Shown: in pieces, positions 18,578 to 26,727 of the stretch
How positions within the stretch are numbered: the stretch's first letter is position 1
Layout of the letters: every line of letters starts with the position of its first letter
From: Bacillus proteolyticus
GTDB taxonomy: Bacteria; Bacillota; Bacilli; Bacillales; Bacillaceae_G
Assembly (NCBI RefSeq): GCF_001884065.1
Contig: NZ_MACH01000054.1
Location: 186,001-250,000 of the forward strand
Direction: 5' to 3'
Length of the DNA: 64,000 nt
Translations under genes and position numbers: made by a program
The notes under the pieces: model-generated
Seen by the model: the letters and a program-made list of their open reading frames with translations, nothing else
The model's database searches: none
Told to the model about the DNA's origin: nothing

Positions 18578-19480
18578 TCATCCCTGCAGTATCACTTTCA
18601 GTTGATCTGTACTCGCTATGAATTCAAGCTCATTTTTTGTTTCAAAGTTATAAATAATATTATGTAGTAAAGGGCTGTATTGATAAAAGGTAGTGATACG
18701 GTGAATAAGTAATGGATCATTGTGAGAAATAAGGGAACAGTATTGTTCATATACAGATGTAGTAAATTCATGTCCGAAATCATAATATAGCCCGGCAAAA
18801 TCAAAAGCGGGATCGCCAATTTGAGCATCTCCAAAATCGATAACACCTGAAATGTTTTTGTTCAGGGTGTTAAATAAAATGTGATGATGTGTAAAGTCAG
18901 CATGAATAATTGTATTTTGAAAGGTAGATTTAGCTATATTGGCAAAGAAATTTTCGAATAGACGATTTAAGGCTGATTTTTGGAGTGAAGTAAGACTGTT
19001 AGTAACATACTGATTTAATTTTGTTTGTAGCACTTTCCAGTAGGTAAGTGTTTTTTCGATAGAAAATCCTAATGGTTTAACATGTTTTAAAGGAATGCTA
19101 TGTAGAGCCGCAAGGAAAGTAGCTAATTGTGCAATAATTATTGTCCGTTCTTTTTGCTCTAACTTCGTAACTATTTCTGTTTTTAACGGTTCACCGTGAA
19201 TGAGAGTATAGTAACTACAAAGCGGAGCAGTATCAGTATCATTTTTATATAATAGGCAATACTGTGGAACCTCGATTTCTTGTAGCGAATGAGAGAGAAG
19301 TTTGCATAGTTCCTTTTCTAAAGGAATCCGCTTTGCATATTCAAGTTTTCGCGGGAAACGAAATAGTAGTTCATCATTTACTATAGCCGCTATGTTATCC
19401 CAGCCTTCTTCATTTTGTTTATATGAGTGTATAGAAAGATTAGGCAGAGCTTCTTTTATATATTGTTTGTAAGAGTCCAT
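18578..19480 (-). CDS. Phosphotransferase family protein (APH/choline kinase fold)
   Basis: A 300-residue kinase-like protein. The catalytic Brenner motif appears as IIHADFTHHHILFN (HxD...HIL, the variant found in macrolide/aminoglycoside phosphotransferases) near residue 190, and the metal-binding DFG-like motif as GVIDFGDAQIGDPAFD near 215. The N-lobe begins with NEEGWDN and LLFRFPR (ATP-lysine region replaced by Arg). It could phosphorylate an antibiotic or a small metabolite; the sequence does not show which. GAGGAAC is its binding site. Confidence 0.75.
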   Translation of the reverse strand: MDSYKQYIKEALPNLSIHSYKQNEEGWDNIAAIVNDELLFRFPRKLEYAKRIPLEKELCKLLSHSLQEIEVPQYCLLYKNDTDTAPLCSYYTLIHGEPLKTEIVTKLEQKERTIIIAQLATFLAALHSIPLKHVKPLGFSIEKTLTYWKVLQTKLNQYVTNSLTSLQKSALNRLFENFFANIAKSTFQNTIIHADFTHHHILFNTLNKNISGVIDFGDAQIGDPAFDFAGLYYDFGHEFTTSVYEQYCSLISHNDPLLIHRITTFYQYSPLLHNIIYNFETKNELEFIASTDQLKVILQG

Positions 19481-19584
19481 AATTGTTCCTCGTTTCTAAG
19501 TTAAAATTAGGGTATTCCAGTTTATGATATCAGAATATTCCCTCTATATGTAACGCTTTTGGTTTGTTCATATAAAGTGGCAGT

Positions 19585-19744
19585 TTTATCCCGCTATTTG
19601 TCGGGCAGTAAAACTTGCACTTCAAAATTCGGCTGGAGCAAAGAAGTTCGGTGGGAGCCTTACTGCCGGTAAACGCCCGATTGATGTGGGCTAATAATCA
19701 GTAGAGGACGAACAAAATCCTCACCGATTAAAGTTTCACTTTAT
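19585..19744 (+). repeat. bcr1 repeat element, full length
   Basis: 160 bp bounded by TTTAT at 19585-19589 and 19740-19744, with the bcr1 ends ATCCCGCTATTTG and AAAGTTTCACTTTAT. It differs from the copies at 5048 and 29462 by several substitutions inside the stems. It occupies the gap between the phosphotransferase and the DAPG-hydrolase-like gene; the rest of that 464-bp gap contains only the promoter and operator at 19864-19924. Confidence 0.88.
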
Positions 19745-19863
19745 AGATCAGTATGAGCTATACGTAAATCAGTATATGAATTTTTAAATTTTTTCCTCCT
19801 AAATTTTTTTAGACATATTTTCATAAGGTGTTCAGAATACAACAGATCAGCTATTTCTGTTTA

Positions 19864-19892
19864 TTGAACGCATGCGATACACAAACTATAAT
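19864..19892 (+). promoter_or_regulatory. Promoter of the DAPG-hydrolase-like gene
   Basis: TTGAAC at 19864-19869 and a perfect TATAAT at 19887-19892, 17 bp apart, ending 52 bp before the start codon. Confidence 0.75.
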
Positions 19893-19905
19893 AATAAATA
19901 TAAAT

Positions 19906-19924
19906 AACCGACACTATGTTGGTT
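19906..19924. promoter_or_regulatory. Palindromic candidate operator
   Basis: AACCGACACTATGTTGGTT is a 19-bp imperfect palindrome (AACC-ACA core arms) placed about 7 bp after the predicted transcription start, where a repressor would block transcription. The regulator is unknown and not encoded next to it. Confidence 0.5.
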
Positions 19925-19944
19925 AAAAAATAGGGGGTATAAAA

Positions 19945-20442
19945 ATGAAAAACCAAGTATCAATAGTAGTTGAACATGCATTGAATGACGTAACACCAGA
20001 AATGATTGACTGGTGGTGGGATAATATTGATAACTCTGAACGATATAAACTATGGCATCCAGAAGAACATGTTGATTTTAAGTGGTTAGTTGACCCTAAA
20101 GTACATGGACACGTAGGAGCCATATCAGCTTCGATTGAATCTGCGGGAGATGGACTAGAATTCCCGCTAAGAATTAGATGGGAAGAGCCTAAAGATTGTC
20201 CTATAAATACCCATTACAGCCATGTTTTAATGGGTTCATGTTTAGATGATGATGACGATGTAATTTCACAAGTAATACATCAATACGAAAAATCCGAGAA
20301 CGGTACAGTAATGACTTCTACATTCATTTTCCCGAAAGGATTACCACCATTTATTAATCTAAGTGGTTTATATAAACACAATGTAGAAGAAATGAGTCAA
20401 TTCAGTATATTTTTACCGAAACTTTTTGCAGAAAATCTGTAA
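19945..20442 (+). CDS. DAPG hydrolase (PhlG-like) family protein
   Basis: A 165-residue protein. The N-terminal third (VTPEMIDWWWDN and SERYKLWHPEEHVDFKW) matches, from memory, the PhlG-like 2,4-diacetylphloroglucinol hydrolase domain, a Bet v1-like fold binding zinc through His and Glu residues (WHPEEH is likely one metal site; ESAGDGLEFPL another segment). Such enzymes cleave C-C bonds of phenolic ketones, so a detoxifying role is possible. It has its own promoter and a candidate operator, and a GGGGG site. Confidence 0.6.
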   Translation: MKNQVSIVVEHALNDVTPEMIDWWWDNIDNSERYKLWHPEEHVDFKWLVDPKVHGHVGAISASIESAGDGLEFPLRIRWEEPKDCPINTHYSHVLMGSCLDDDDDVISQVIHQYEKSENGTVMTSTFIFPKGLPPFINLSGLYKHNVEEMSQFSIFLPKLFAENL

Positions 20443-20504
20443 GATAACTTAACAGCTTTTACTTGTAATAAGTGACTAACTAGAAAACAAATTGGCCTTC
20501 AATG

Positions 20505-20522
20505 TTTTAGATACGTCTAAAA
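20505..20522. other. Short perfect inverted repeat
   Basis: TTTTAGA-TACG-TCTAAAA in the 256-bp gap after the DAPG-hydrolase-like gene. It is AT-rich and lacks a T-run, so its function is unclear. The rest of the gap shows only the terminator at 20599. Confidence 0.35.
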
Positions 20523-20598
20523 TACTGGGGGCCGTCAATATAAAATCAATCCCTTGCCACTTTACTTCTTCTGGGTAATGTACGCTTCTCTTCAAATG

Positions 20599-20656
20599 AA
20601 AAACCCCTCCGTTGAATTTACATACTTAGTATGCGAATTCAACGGAGGGATTTTTT
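20599..20656 (-). terminator. Strong bidirectional terminator
   Basis: A 14-bp stem (CCCTCCGTTGAATT and complement) with A-run on the left and T-run on the right. It can end the two small minus-strand genes at 20699 and 20867 and also plus-strand transcripts from the DAPG-hydrolase-like gene. Confidence 0.8.
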
Positions 20657-20698
20657 CATGTACCACTATTCGGGTGCACTTCAAAGAGCAAATGGATT

Positions 20699-20848
20699 TT
20701 AAAGATTTTCATTTTGTTGCCCAAGTTCTTTTTGAGCAATGTATAAGTTTCCTTGCTCAACTTGTTTCAGTGTATGGACAGAATCTCCTGCATATCCTTT
20801 TTCTGTTTTAACAGTTCTTTTTGAACGATTAGATTCTTGTTTCTTCAT
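20699..20848 (-). CDS. Small hypothetical protein
   Basis: A 49-residue basic, Gln-rich protein (MKKQESNRSKRTVKTEKGYA at the start) with an AAAGGTGG site 9 bp before ATG. It lies 18 bp after the small membrane protein at 20867 and shares its style of ribosome binding site, so the two form a small operon ending in the terminator at 20599. Such short charged proteins are often sporulation-expressed in this group, but that is inference; no family is recognised. Confidence 0.6.
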   Translation of the reverse strand: MKKQESNRSKRTVKTEKGYAGDSVHTLKQVEQGNLYIAQKELGQQNENL

Positions 20849-20866
20849 ATAATAAGCCACCTTTCA

Positions 20867-21040
20867 TTAAAAATAGACGAAAATAATGAGTACGAGTAAT
20901 ACAGCTGCAAAAATGGTAATGCCCATTAAAAAAGAGGTGTTTTTATATTTCGGTGGCTTATGTACATCTTGCCGATATCCAGGTGAAATTTCAGGGGCGA
21001 ATTCTTCATCGAATGATTGTTTCTTTTGTTTTTCGTCCAT
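20867..21040 (-). CDS. Small single-pass membrane protein
   Basis: A 57-residue protein (starts MDEKQKKQSFDEEFAPEISP). The first ~35 residues are hydrophilic; residues ~38-57 form one membrane segment (MGITIFAAVLLVLIIFVYF) ending at the C-terminus, as in a tail-anchored protein. An AAAGGTGG site precedes the ATG. It is the first gene of a two-gene minus-strand operon. No family is recognised. Confidence 0.65.
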   Translation of the reverse strand: MDEKQKKQSFDEEFAPEISPGYRQDVHKPPKYKNTSFLMGITIFAAVLLVLIIFVYF

Positions 21041-21098
21041 ATGTATCCACCTTTCTTTTTCATTATGTTACACGTTACAAGAAAAAATATGCATGAAG

Positions 21099-21130
21099 AA
21101 AACAGCCGCTATATCATTAGCGGCTGTTTT
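21099..21130. terminator. Terminator overlapping the MATE gene stop codon
   Basis: AAAACAGCCGCTA / TAGCGGCTGTTTT with a 6-nt loop. On the minus strand the 5' arm contains the last codons and TAA stop of the MATE gene (stop at 21117-21119), and the 3' side continues into T-rich sequence. Confidence 0.75.
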
Positions 21131-22475
21131 GCGTTGTATATTTTCTCTGAACTTGAAAGAGACGGATAAGCAGGAAGATTGCTCCAAATGCTAGACCGAT
21201 AATAAGGCCGATCCAATACCCTTTTGCTGCCCAATCAGTATAAGTTGCTAATATGTAGCCAAGAGGTAGACCGATTACCCAATAGGCGATCAATGTCATA
21301 ATTAAGGCAACATTTACATCTTTATAACCACGAAGTGCTCCTTGTACTGGAGTTGCAATCGCATCTGAAATTTGAAACAAAATCGCGAAGATAAGAAATT
21401 CTTTTGCTAAATGGTGGACATTTGCATCTGTCGTATAAATAGAAGCAATTTCATCATCAAAGAAGTAGAGAAGGATTGAATATAAAAGAGCAAAAGCAAG
21501 AGCTAAACCAATGCCGATAAATCCATATTGCTTTGCAGTATTGTATCGTTTTGCCCCGACTTCAAATCCAACGGCTATCGTCATTGCCATTGCTAAACTT
21601 AAAGGGGTCATATACAACAAGGAAGCAAAGTTCATAGCTGCTTGATGTGCTGCTATTGTTGTCGTACTAAAATTACTCATCATAAGTGTTACCGCAGCGA
21701 AAATACTTGTTTCAAAAAAGATAGCAAATCCGATAGGGACACCAAGTTTCAGGAATTCCTTCCAGCTTGTAAGGGAAGGGCGGTATAACTGTTTAAAGAT
21801 ATTGAAAGAAGCGAAAGGCTCTTTCGTACGAATAATAATGACTGTAATAATTAAAATACACCAATATGTTGCTGCAGAAGCGATTGCCGCACCAACACCA
21901 CCAAGTTTTGGAAAGCCAAAGTTACCAAAAATTAATAAGTAATTTAATACTACGTTAATTGGTAATGATAGTAATGTAATAATCATTGTTGTTCGAGTTT
22001 TTCCTAATGCATCAACAAATCCACGTAAGACGGTGTAAGTAAATAAAGGAATAATTCCAATCGCGATAATACTTAAAAATTGTGCTGCAATACGTTCCAC
22101 AGGTTCTTCTAATTGCATGCCATTTAAAATAGGTGAAACAGTGAAGAATCCGATAAGGATAACAACGAAACTAGCACAAATTGCTAAATATACTGCTTGT
22201 ATGACAACGTGGGGAACGTCCTCTTTTTTCTTTGATCCAACGAGCTGTGCAACAATAGGAGTAGTAGCTATTAAAATACCTGTTAATCCCGTACTAACTG
22301 GAAGCCATATACTTGTTCCGATAGCAACACCCGCTAAATCAGTAGGACTTGCATGTCCTGACATTGTCGTATCAAAAAAGCTCATCGCAAATAATGACAT
22401 TTGCGTTACAAAAATCGGGAAAAAGAGTAATACGAATTGCTTTAACTTTTGTGAGAATGAAGTAGTTTCTTTCAT
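21117..22475 (-). CDS. MATE family efflux transporter
   Basis: A 452-residue multidrug and toxin extrusion protein, NorM type, with twelve predicted membrane segments. The start is the ATG at 22475, 6 bp after AAAGGGGA; the longer open frame to 22586 lacks a site. Typical features: the [13 protein letters not shown] segment in helix 1-2, the internal two-fold repeat, and the GLPLGYILA segment near the C-terminus. It exports cationic compounds using Na+ or H+. Substrates are unknown. Confidence 0.88.
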   Translation of the reverse strand: MKETTSFSQKLKQFVLLFFPIFVTQMSLFAMSFFDTTMSGHASPTDLAGVAIGTSIWLPVSTGLTGILIATTPIVAQLVGSKKKEDVPHVVIQAVYLAICASFVVILIGFFTVSPILNGMQLEEPVERIAAQFLSIIAIGIIPLFTYTVLRGFVDALGKTRTTMIITLLSLPINVVLNYLLIFGNFGFPKLGGVGAAIASAATYWCILIITVIIIRTKEPFASFNIFKQLYRPSLTSWKEFLKLGVPIGFAIFFETSIFAAVTLMMSNFSTTTIAAHQAAMNFASLLYMTPLSLAMAMTIAVGFEVGAKRYNTAKQYGFIGIGLALAFALLYSILLYFFDDEIASIYTTDANVHHLAKEFLIFAILFQISDAIATPVQGALRGYKDVNVALIMTLIAYWVIGLPLGYILATYTDWAAKGYWIGLIIGLAFGAIFLLIRLFQVQRKYTTQNSR

Positions 22476-22657
22476 AAAATCCCCTTTCAACGTAAAAAAC
22501 AAACTCTTACTATCATACAATTTAATCGAAAAATAGAAAAGAAATACGCGTATACAACAAATGCAATCAATAAAAAAAGGATGCACTTTGAAAAGGGATA
22601 AGGTATTATGATAAGGTGTGAAAAAATTACATATTCGTTATTAAGGAGGCACTACTT

Positions 22658-23449
22658 GTGGCTGATTGGTTAATTGGAATAATCATGGGTGCTGTTGAAG
22701 GTTTAACAGAGTTTTTACCAGTTTCATCAACAGGACATATGATTTTAACAGGTCATTTACTTGGATTTGACGATGAGAGAGCGAAAGTTTTCGAAGTTGT
22801 TATCCAATTGGGATCGATTTTAGCAGTTGTTGTTATATTTTGGAAGCGTTTATGGTCATTAGTCGGAATAGGGAAAGTAACAGATGGACCATCGTTAAAT
22901 TTATTACATATTATTATCGGGATGATTCCTGCTGGAATTCTTGGTGTATTATTCCATAGTGCAATTAAAGAAGTTTTATTCGGTCCAGGACCGGTTGTTA
23001 TTAGCTTAGTAGCTGGTGGTATTTTAATGATTGTTGCTGAGAAGTTTTCAAAACCAAGTACAGCGAGAACGTTAGATGAAATCACATATAAGCAAGCATT
23101 TACAATTGGGATGTTCCAATGTTTAGCACTTTGGCCAGGATTTTCTCGTTCTGGATCTACAATAAGTGGTGGTTTGCTAGCTCGTGTTTCACATACAGCG
23201 GCAGCGGAATATACGTTTATTTTAGCAGTGCCAATGATGGTAGCTGCAAGTGGATTAGATTTAATTAAAAGTTGGGATATTTTAAGCACGGCTGATATAC
23301 CATTATTTGCAACTGGATTTATTACAGCATTTGTTGTTGCGATGCTTGCAATCGTGTCATTCTTAAAATTATTAGCTCGTGTAAAACTAACACCGTTCGC
23401 TTATTATCGTTTCATTTTAGCAGCGGTATTCTATTTCTTCCTTATGTAA
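22658..23449 (+). CDS. uppP: Undecaprenyl-diphosphatase UppP (BacA)
   Basis: A 263-residue membrane phosphatase. Start is GTG (GTG GCT GAT) 8 bp after AAGGAGG. Both family motifs are clear: [15 protein letters not shown] at ~15-29 and [13 protein letters not shown] at ~160-172, which together form the active site with the Glu, Ser and Arg residues. It recycles undecaprenyl pyrophosphate for cell-wall synthesis and gives bacitracin tolerance. Confidence 0.95.
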   Translation: MADWLIGIIMGAVEGLTEFLPVSSTGHMILTGHLLGFDDERAKVFEVVIQLGSILAVVVIFWKRLWSLVGIGKVTDGPSLNLLHIIIGMIPAGILGVLFHSAIKEVLFGPGPVVISLVAGGILMIVAEKFSKPSTARTLDEITYKQAFTIGMFQCLALWPGFSRSGSTISGGLLARVSHTAAAEYTFILAVPMMVAASGLDLIKSWDILSTADIPLFATGFITAFVVAMLAIVSFLKLLARVKLTPFAYYRFILAAVFYFFLM

Positions 23450-23462
23450 GAATAAATTATCG

Positions 23463-23520
23463 GAAATACCCTATAGATTAGACGCTTGAAAAAGGTCAAT
23501 TCTATAGGGTATTTCTTTTA
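23463..23520 (+). terminator. Intrinsic terminator after uppP
   Basis: AAATACCCTATAGA pairs with TCTATAGGGTATTT across a ~25-nt loop, followed by CTTTTA. The long loop makes it less typical. Confidence 0.6.
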
Positions 23521-23642
23521 TAGCAGGAGAAAATAAAAATTTTGCTCTCATTTACTTGTATTTCACTATGTAAAATATGACATAATGATTTTAGTATATT
23601 TATATAAATAAAATTTATAGGGTATTTGAGAGGAGCAGTTTA

Positions 23643-24113
23643 GTGAGTTTTGCAATAGAAATAGTAATTCCAGCACCAATTGATGTTGTGTTTGATTATG
23701 TAAATAATGATGAGAAAATAATGGAATGGAGTACCTTTATGGTAGAAAATAGGTATCCTCCAAATGTAGATATAAACAATCCCCGTGAAGGTGATAAATA
23801 TGTATCTGTGCAAAAGATGGGTAAGAAAATATATGAGTTTGAGGCGGAAATTTTAGAGTGTGAAGCACCTTATATCGTATCAATTGGATGTGAAATGAAG
23901 CAAGGTTATACTGCCGTAACTTATATGTTAGAAGAGGATGAAGAAGGTACATCGCTTACTTTAATCGTAGAATTTGAACCGAAGAATTTTTTATATAAGA
24001 TTATGTACAAGTTGACTGGATGGATGACGCGTGCGGTATATATGGGTGAGATGGAGCGTTTAGCAGAGTGCGTAGATGCTGCATATTCTCAGAAAAAAAA
24101 GATTATAATTTAG
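23643..24113 (+). CDS. SRPBCC (START-like) domain protein
   Basis: A 156-residue protein with a GTG start after GAGAGGAG. The pattern FAIEIVIPAPIDVVFDYVNND at the start (given in part: IPAPIDVVFDYVNNDEKI) and alternating strands ending in a long C-terminal helix (MTRAVYMGEMERLAECVDAA) fit the polyketide-cyclase/SRPBCC ligand-binding fold. The ligand is unknown. It converges with the thioredoxin-like gene through a shared terminator. Confidence 0.7.
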   Translation: MSFAIEIVIPAPIDVVFDYVNNDEKIMEWSTFMVENRYPPNVDINNPREGDKYVSVQKMGKKIYEFEAEILECEAPYIVSIGCEMKQGYTAVTYMLEEDEEGTSLTLIVEFEPKNFLYKIMYKLTGWMTRAVYMGEMERLAECVDAAYSQKKKIII

Positions 24114-24118
24114 TAAAA

Positions 24119-24150
24119 TAAAAACCTGCCGAAATCGGCAGGTTTTTATT
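24119..24150. terminator. Bidirectional terminator
   Basis: AAAACCTGCCGA / TCGGCAGGTTTT with a 3-nt loop region, T-run on the right and A-run on the left, between converging genes. Confidence 0.85.
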
Positions 24151-24700
24151 TTACTACTTTTTCAATCATGCTTTCCATTACATGTTCCCAAAGAGAAGTA
24201 TCATCAGCTAAGGTAGCACGGAAATTAGCATACATTTCTTTTTGCTTTTCCTCGAATGTTGGATCTTCTTTTTCAGGCAGTGTAGAACGCATGGAAGTTA
24301 CTAATTCTTGTACTTTTGGAGCGCGTGGTCCAAAGACGGCTTGTTCATTTCCGTCTTTATCAATGAAGATAAAGATTGGAATGGCGCGGGCTGTTCCATT
24401 TGTTAAATATTGATCCATTAATTCTAAGTTTTCATCACGAATTAATAATGTCATATCAATATTTGCAACTTCAGAAATTCGTTTCATAACAGGTACGCAT
24501 AAAAGAGCGTCGCCGCACCAGTCAGCTGTTAGTACGATAACGCGCCAGCCATCATTTTGACGTTCTTCTAAAACGGGAAGTAATTCATTTGGAATTAAAA
24601 AGTTATTGTAAATGTGCAGTAGCTCGTATTGGTTTACTTTCATTTCATTTACATATGTATCAAAGGACATGCCTTTATCAGCCCATTGTAGTAAGTTCAT
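24146..24700 (-). CDS. Thioredoxin family protein (WCGDA type)
   Basis: A 184-residue protein. ATG at 24700 is preferred (AGAGGTG site, 6 bp). The centre, VIVLTADWCGDALLCVPVM, is the thioredoxin-fold active-site region, but the second cysteine of the usual CxxC is replaced (W-C-G-D-A), with another Cys five residues later. C-terminal IFIDKDGNEQAVFGPRA is typical of the Thioredoxin_9-type family. It may act as a monothiol reductase or binding protein. Confidence 0.72.
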   Translation of the reverse strand: MNLLQWADKGMSFDTYVNEMKVNQYELLHIYNNFLIPNELLPVLEERQNDGWRVIVLTADWCGDALLCVPVMKRISEVANIDMTLLIRDENLELMDQYLTNGTARAIPIFIFIDKDGNEQAVFGPRAPKVQELVTSMRSTLPEKEDPTFEEKQKEMYANFRATLADDTSLWEHVMESMIEKVVK

Positions 24701-24766
24701 AAGTAACACCTCTTTAGTATGATTTATTTTTATTGTACCAATTTTTATATAGAAAAGCTTGTATTC

Positions 24767-25198
24767 TTACTCTTTCTTATCACTAAATAATTTATTTAGT
24801 GTGTAAAGGAATAGTGCGACACATAGTTCAGCTATGTTGGACATTTGTACGCTCTCTATCCAGTAGTCGGCAGTATGAATGACGAACCAATCTAGTGTAA
24901 CTTCAATAATGGAGAGAAGAGCAATTGAGAGCCAATTTGGCATGTTTGTCATCATTGGATATAGGAGTACTTTAAAGAAAATGAATATAAAATATGTAAT
25001 ACCATCTAATAAAAGGATAAGTGAAAAAAAGAGTAGTAGAGCTGTTCGTGATGAATATTCTATACCTGTAATTTGAAAGATTCCTACATATACAAAGAAT
25101 ATAAATGCAAAGAATATAATGAGAATAAGAATAACAACACCAATAATAATAGTCTTATCTTTTAGACTGAGATTAGAAAATTTGTCTTCTCCACTCAC
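24767..25198 (-). CDS. Four-helix membrane protein, possibly YrvL/YvrL-type regulator
   Basis: About 143 residues from the GTG at 25198 (AAGGAG, 8 bp upstream); the frame is open to 25303 but without a better start. Four predicted membrane segments (after a short charged N-terminus MSGEDKFSNLSLKDK) with no catalytic motif. Size and layout recall the YrvL family, which includes the B. subtilis membrane regulator of the SigO system, but this is from memory and uncertain. Confidence 0.5.
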   Translation of the reverse strand: MSGEDKFSNLSLKDKTIIIGVVILILIIFFAFIFFVYVGIFQITGIEYSSRTALLLFFSLILLLDGITYFIFIFFKVLLYPMMTNMPNWLSIALLSIIEVTLDWFVIHTADYWIESVQMSNIAELCVALFLYTLNKLFSDKKE

Positions 25199-25360
25199 TA
25201 TCCCAACTCCTTTTTCTGGAAAAACAATTTCATTGTACCATGAAATATTTATTAAAAAACTACGAATTATGGGAAAATAAGGTGACAAAAAGTAAGATTT
25301 CATGTAAAATTATTAATAAGGTTTTTATTTAACTAAATGAAATAAAAGGGGCTGTCAAAG

Positions 25361-25780
25361 TTGTCTCAAAATCGAGAGCAATTAATGGAAGAACTATCGA
25401 CAAATGTTTTTGCTATGTTTCGCACGCTGCGTAATGATATTGGAAAAATATTTGGTGGTTACATACCGTGGAATGAGTTCATCGTCCTTAGAATATTGAA
25501 TCGCACGAATAAAGAAATGGTATCACGTGTAGCGAATGAGTTAAATGTGTCGAATAGTCATATTACAGCTGTTACAGAAAAATTAATTAATAAAGGCTTT
25601 GTAACTCGTTCACGTTCTACATCAGATCGCCGAGTTGTATATTTAGAGATTACAGAACAAGGGAAAGATTTAGTGGCGAAAATGGAAGAGGAGAAAAAGA
25701 AATATTTACAAGAAAGATTCTCTGCACTTTCAGAAGACGAAATGAATGTAATGATATCTATTTCTAAAAAACTTATTTAA
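25361..25780 (+). CDS. MarR family transcriptional regulator
   Basis: A 139-residue winged-helix regulator with TTG start. The recognition helix is in RVANELNVSNSHITAVTEKL and the wing in GFVTRSRSTSDRRVVYLEIT (the usual D-R-R motif). The dimerisation helices flank these. MarR proteins often repress an adjacent transporter or detoxification gene, but here the neighbour upstream is the four-helix membrane protein in the opposite direction, and downstream is an unknown small gene. Confidence 0.85.
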   Translation: MSQNREQLMEELSTNVFAMFRTLRNDIGKIFGGYIPWNEFIVLRILNRTNKEMVSRVANELNVSNSHITAVTEKLINKGFVTRSRSTSDRRVVYLEITEQGKDLVAKMEEEKKKYLQERFSALSEDEMNVMISISKKLI

Positions 25781-25814
25781 ATAATTATAAATAAGAAAAC
25801 GCTTACGTAATGAC

Positions 25815-25850
25815 AAAGAAGGCTTTCCTTATATAGTGGAGGTCTTCTTT
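25815..25850 (+). terminator. Probable terminator after marR
   Basis: AAAGAAG and CTTCTTT arms with partly paired GGCTTTCC/GGAGGTC inside. It is imperfect, so moderate confidence. A cre-like 12/14 match overlaps 25797-25810 just upstream. Confidence 0.5.
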
Positions 25851-25916
25851 CGTATGTAAAAGATTATAAAAAAGAAAATATGTACCATACTACTAGTAAA
25901 GGAAGGAGGTAGAAAT

Positions 25917-26072
25917 ATGACGAATCGTAATGGTAGTAAAGGTAGCGGAAATCAAGGTTCACCAAAATCAGGACAATTCCAGCAGGAGTTTAGTACTGAA
26001 TTTGAAACAGGTAATGATAACAAAGGAAAAGAATATCGTTCGAAAAAAGGAAGCAAATCAAAAAAGGAGTGA
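25917..26072 (+). CDS. Small hydrophilic hypothetical protein
   Basis: A 51-residue Gly/Ser/Lys-rich protein (starts MTNRNGSKGSGNQGSPKSGQ, ends KSKKE) with an excellent GGAAGGAGGT site 6 bp before ATG. Composition suggests an unstructured, possibly nucleic-acid- or spore-associated protein, but no family is recognised. Its stop codon lies inside the terminator hairpin. Confidence 0.65.
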   Translation: MTNRNGSKGSGNQGSPKSGQFQQEFSTEFETGNDNKGKEYRSKKGSKSKKE

Positions 26073-26089
26073 GATAATTCACTCCTTTT
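26059..26089. terminator. Bidirectional terminator overlapping a stop codon
   Basis: AAAAAAGGAGTGA / TCACTCCTTTTTT with a 5-nt loop. The TGA stop of the small gene at 25917 is inside the 5' arm. The same hairpin lies just after the symporter remnant on the minus strand. Confidence 0.85.
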
Positions 26090-26094
26090 TTGAT

Positions 26095-26580
26095 TTAAGA
26101 TGCTGCCGATTGATCTGTATTATATTTTTCTTCTGATTTCGCGACAATCATTGCGCAAATTGCATCACCGGAAATATTTACAGCTGTTCTAGACATATCT
26201 AGGATGCGATCAATACCGATAATTAAAGCAATACCTTCTACTGGTAGGTTTACTTGATTTAAAACCATCGTAAGCATTACAAGTCCAACACCTGGTACAC
26301 CAGCAGTGCCGTCCATATTAATCGTTGCACCTAGTGGTTGTACAAAAGAGCTTATCGCTTTTGGAACTCCAAGTTTTTCTTGTGCAGTTTTCATTGCAAA
26401 TGGAAGAGATGCATTAGAGCTAGATGTACTAAATCCAATTGCCATTACCGGTCCAAAATGTTTAAAGAAACGAATAATACTTTCTTTTGCCAATACCTTT
26501 AATAAGCCGCCGTATACGAAGACACCGTGAATAATGTTGTTTTTATAGATTTGTGAAGCAGGCATTTCTGCTGAGAAATA
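26095..26580 (-). pseudogene. Remnant of a dicarboxylate/amino acid:cation symporter (DAACS)
   Basis: Only the C-terminal part of a GltP/DctP-type symporter remains (~160 of ~400-450 residues). GPVMAIGFSTSSSNASLPF is the serine-rich re-entrant loop, and IDRILDMSRTAVNISGDAIC the C-terminal transport core. The copy also has an internal in-frame deletion: INMDGTA joins directly to GVPGVGLVML, whereas intact transporters have about 35 residues between the M-D-G-T motif and the G-T-A-G-V-P motif. Upstream sequence is replaced by the tandem repeat array. It can no longer make a working carrier. Confidence 0.85.
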
Positions 26581-26593
26581 GGGATAAGAAAAT

Positions 26594-26721
26594 AAAAAAA
26601 TAAGACCATCACATATAGGATGGTCAAGGGAAGGGGACAATTTATGTCAATTTAATTAGGGATGGAAGTTGCTTCTAGACACTGGGGAATGTCTTATAAA
26701 TTAGGGAGGAACAACTTCGAT
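26594..26721 (-). ncRNA. Predicted C-rich small RNA, array unit 1
   Basis: Predicted ~128-nt RNA. The -10 TATAGT is at 26733-26728, the start near 26721. The 5' stem GAAGUUG (26718-26712) pairs with CAACUUC (26671-26665), enclosing CCUCCC and a hairpin AGACA-UUCCCCAG-UGUCU. Then come UCCC, UCCCC and UUCCC single-stranded motifs, and a terminator GACCAUC/GAUGGUC with seven U. The C-rich stretches are complementary to Shine-Dalgarno sequences. Confidence 0.7.
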
Positions 26722-26727
26722 ACATAT

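Noticed and set aside
20554-21194. 85- and 102-residue plus-strand frames
   Set aside because: No ribosome sites; they are antisense to the two small minus-strand genes and to the end of the MATE gene.
22753-23289. 178-residue minus-strand frame
   Set aside because: Shadow of uppP on the opposite strand without ribosome site.
25797-25810. cre-like sequence after the marR gene
   Set aside because: 12 of 14 matches but located between a gene end and a hairpin, not at a promoter that I can define.
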